Source: Nitrosomonas sp. UBA6494
Lineage (GTDB): Bacteria > Pseudomonadota > Gammaproteobacteria > Burkholderiales > Nitrosomonadaceae
Reading direction: 5' to 3'
Length of the DNA stretch: 7,135 nucleotides
Assembly (NCBI GenBank): GCA_002435335.1
Contig: DJMI01000101.1
Location: 32,205 to 39,339 of the forward strand
Under the pieces are notes generated by a model that made no database searches, was not told the origin of the DNA, and was given only the letters and a program-made list of their open reading frames with translations. Numbering within the stretch: position 1 is the first letter of the stretch; the number at the start of each line of letters is the position of its first letter. The position numbers and the translations under genes are program-made. Below, piece by piece: positions 6,158-7,135 of this stretch.

Positions 6158-6877
6158 TCAATTCATTTTATTTATAAAAATATCCCGATACAGATAACCC
6201 TGAACATAATCGACATTCAATTGCTTCGCAAATAGCAGATCGCTGTTTTTTTCTATGCCTTCCAGAACAACTTTTTTGCCTGTGTAGTGAGCATAATCAA
6301 CAATCGATTTGACCAAATGGAAAAATTTCTTGTCGTATTTCTTGATCAAGATATAGCGATCAAGCTTGATAAAATCCACCATATGAATAACCGCTGTTGA
6401 AATGAGCGATTGCGGATTGAAAACATCGTCGATCGCAGTCTGAATTGTGGTTTTCGATAATAAATCGATCATCGCCAGACTCATTCTGGCGTCATTCAAT
6501 TCTGAATTTTCGATCAGTTCGACGACAATATCTTTTTTTGACCATGCCGAGAATAATTCAAGGAAAGGATTATTTTCCCCTTCAACGCCGCAAGCATAAA
6601 AAGAATCTTGATCAAGATTCAGAAAAAGCTTTTTATTGTCGGGCGCATGGGATAGCTGCAACGTCTTGATCTCGTATTCGACCCGGAACAAACTCAAAGG
6701 GCATTTGTGCAGCGATTTAAAAACCATATCTGGCGGTATTGATCCATTCTGATCATAAAACCTGGCCAAGCACTCATAAGCATAAATTTTCTGCTCATTC
6801 AAATCGATGATGGGTTGATACTCGACACCGTATTGTTTATTTTCTATTAACTTAACCAGCGCTAATGGCGATAGCAT
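6158..6877 (-). CDS. Stand-alone EAL-domain protein (cyclic di-GMP phosphodiesterase or degenerate sensor)
   Basis: The 239 residues are essentially one EAL domain, without GGDEF, PAS or membrane segments, so the protein is probably soluble. EAL enzymes hydrolyse cyclic di-GMP to pGpG. The signature reads Glu35-Cys-Leu-Ala-Arg39, a tolerated variant of EAL. Other expected metal and catalytic positions appear kept: Asn87 (LNLDQ), Glu120 (VVELIE), Asp150-Asp151 (AIDD), Lys171 and Asp173 (FIKLD), Glu206 (LEGIE) and Gln226 (VQGY). The loop after Asp-Asp, normally Phe-Gly-x-Gly, reads Val-Phe-Asn-Pro-Gln, so dimerisation-coupled activity may be altered. Only a weak GGAT lies before the ATG. The gene runs opposite to ybaB and starts 122 bases after the oxidase stop, beyond a stable hairpin. 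Family certain; catalytic activity uncertain. A BLUF or other sensor partner is not in view. Confidence 0.85.
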   Translation of the reverse strand: MLSPLALVKLIENKQYGVEYQPIIDLNEQKIYAYECLARFYDQNGSIPPDMVFKSLHKCPLSLFRVEYEIKTLQLSHAPDNKKLFLNLDQDSFYACGVEGENNPFLELFSAWSKKDIVVELIENSELNDARMSLAMIDLLSKTTIQTAIDDVFNPQSLISTAVIHMVDFIKLDRYILIKKYDKKFFHLVKSIVDYAHYTGKKVVLEGIEKNSDLLFAKQLNVDYVQGYLYRDIFINKMN

Positions 6878-6937
6878 TTTTTATCCGAGGTCGTGCTTCA
6901 TTCAAAACGCATGCTGCATTGCGAAAAATGTGGTTCG

Positions 6938-6978
6938 CGGAAATCCGCATGTATTAGGACAACGTATGCGGATTTCCG
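6938..6978 (-). terminator. 13-bp perfect hairpin after the multicopper oxidase gene, likely terminator
   Basis: CGGAAATCCGCAT (6938-6950) and ATGCGGATTTCCG (6966-6978) are perfect inverted repeats around a 15-base loop, starting 21 bases after the oxidase stop. On the minus strand the stem is followed by CGAACCACA before a run of five T, so the classical immediate T tract is missing. It is placed to end oxidase transcription or protect its 3' end before the EAL gene. Confidence 0.55.
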
Positions 6979-6999
6979 GAAAATTTAAATAGTGCTTTG

Positions 7000-7135
7000 C
7001 TATTCCACGGTATAAGTGGTCATCATCCCTGCGCTGATATGATCATTGACATGACAGTGATACATCCATGTTCCAAGAACATCTGGCTGCATATTCAATG
7101 TCTTAGTCGCGGCCGGCAATACTTCGGTCACATCG
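7000..7135 (-). CDS. Multicopper oxidase, ceruloplasmin-like C-terminus (partial, N-terminal part beyond window)
   Basis: Only the last 44 codons are present, ending at TAG 7002-7000. The segment GTWMYHCHVNDHISAGM is the C-terminal copper-binding signature of multicopper oxidases: His-Cys-His bridges the type 1 and type 3 copper sites, the later His is a type 1 ligand and the Met is its axial ligand. The HCHV-x-DH-x3-GM spacing and the ending TTYTV are close to ceruloplasmin/hephaestin-type domains rather than CueO or laccase types. Such enzymes oxidise metal ions or small substrates with oxygen, usually outside the cytoplasm; which substrate applies cannot be said from this fragment. Comparable oxidases occur in ammonia-oxidising bacteria, which loosely supports the organism guess. 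Confidence 0.85.
   Translation of the reverse strand, partial: DVTEVLPAATKTLNMQPDVLGTWMYHCHVNDHISAGMMTTYTVE

Overview
This 7.1 kb window looks like a chromosomal segment from a betaproteobacterium. The order 4.5S (SRP) RNA, dnaX, ybaB is a typical proteobacterial arrangement. The moderate base composition and the ceruloplasmin-like multicopper oxidase at the right edge would fit a Nitrosomonas-type ammonia oxidiser. That genus assignment is inference, because no taxonomic marker is complete here.

Left part, minus strand (1-3485). A metallophosphatase of the PhoD family (3485-1503) is followed 88 bases later by a RecB-like/RNase H-like nuclease of the TM0106 type (from 1414, running off the left edge). 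The nuclease joins a Cas4-like PD-(D/E)XK domain with four cysteines to a DEDD exonuclease-like domain. The two may be co-transcribed.

Middle (3486-3834). This is the divergent control region. On the minus side a perfect -10 hexamer is followed by a leader of about 140 bases. The leader holds two mutually exclusive hairpins and then a convincing intrinsic terminator with eight T residues, all before the phosphatase start codon, so it looks like an attenuator. On the plus side an extended -10 promoter precedes the SRP RNA.

Plus-strand housekeeping unit (3835-5922). The 4.5S RNA gene (ffs) is followed by dnaX (clamp-loader gamma/tau subunit, probable GTG start at 3986, no visible Shine-Dalgarno sequence) and then by ybaB (nucleoid-associated protein) 11 bases after the dnaX stop. 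No terminator is seen between ffs and dnaX. The recR gene that often follows ybaB is absent.

Right part (5923-7135). A 235-base spacer after ybaB holds an ordered set of inverted and direct repeats plus a small GC-rich hairpin, and may be a dispersed repeat element. Beyond it, on the minus strand, are a stand-alone EAL-domain protein with an altered loop-6 motif (6877-6158) and the last 44 codons of the multicopper oxidase. A 13-bp perfect hairpin separates these two genes.

Most of the window is ordinary. The best candidates for something undescribed are the phosphatase leader, the repeat-bearing spacer after ybaB, and the divergent EAL protein.
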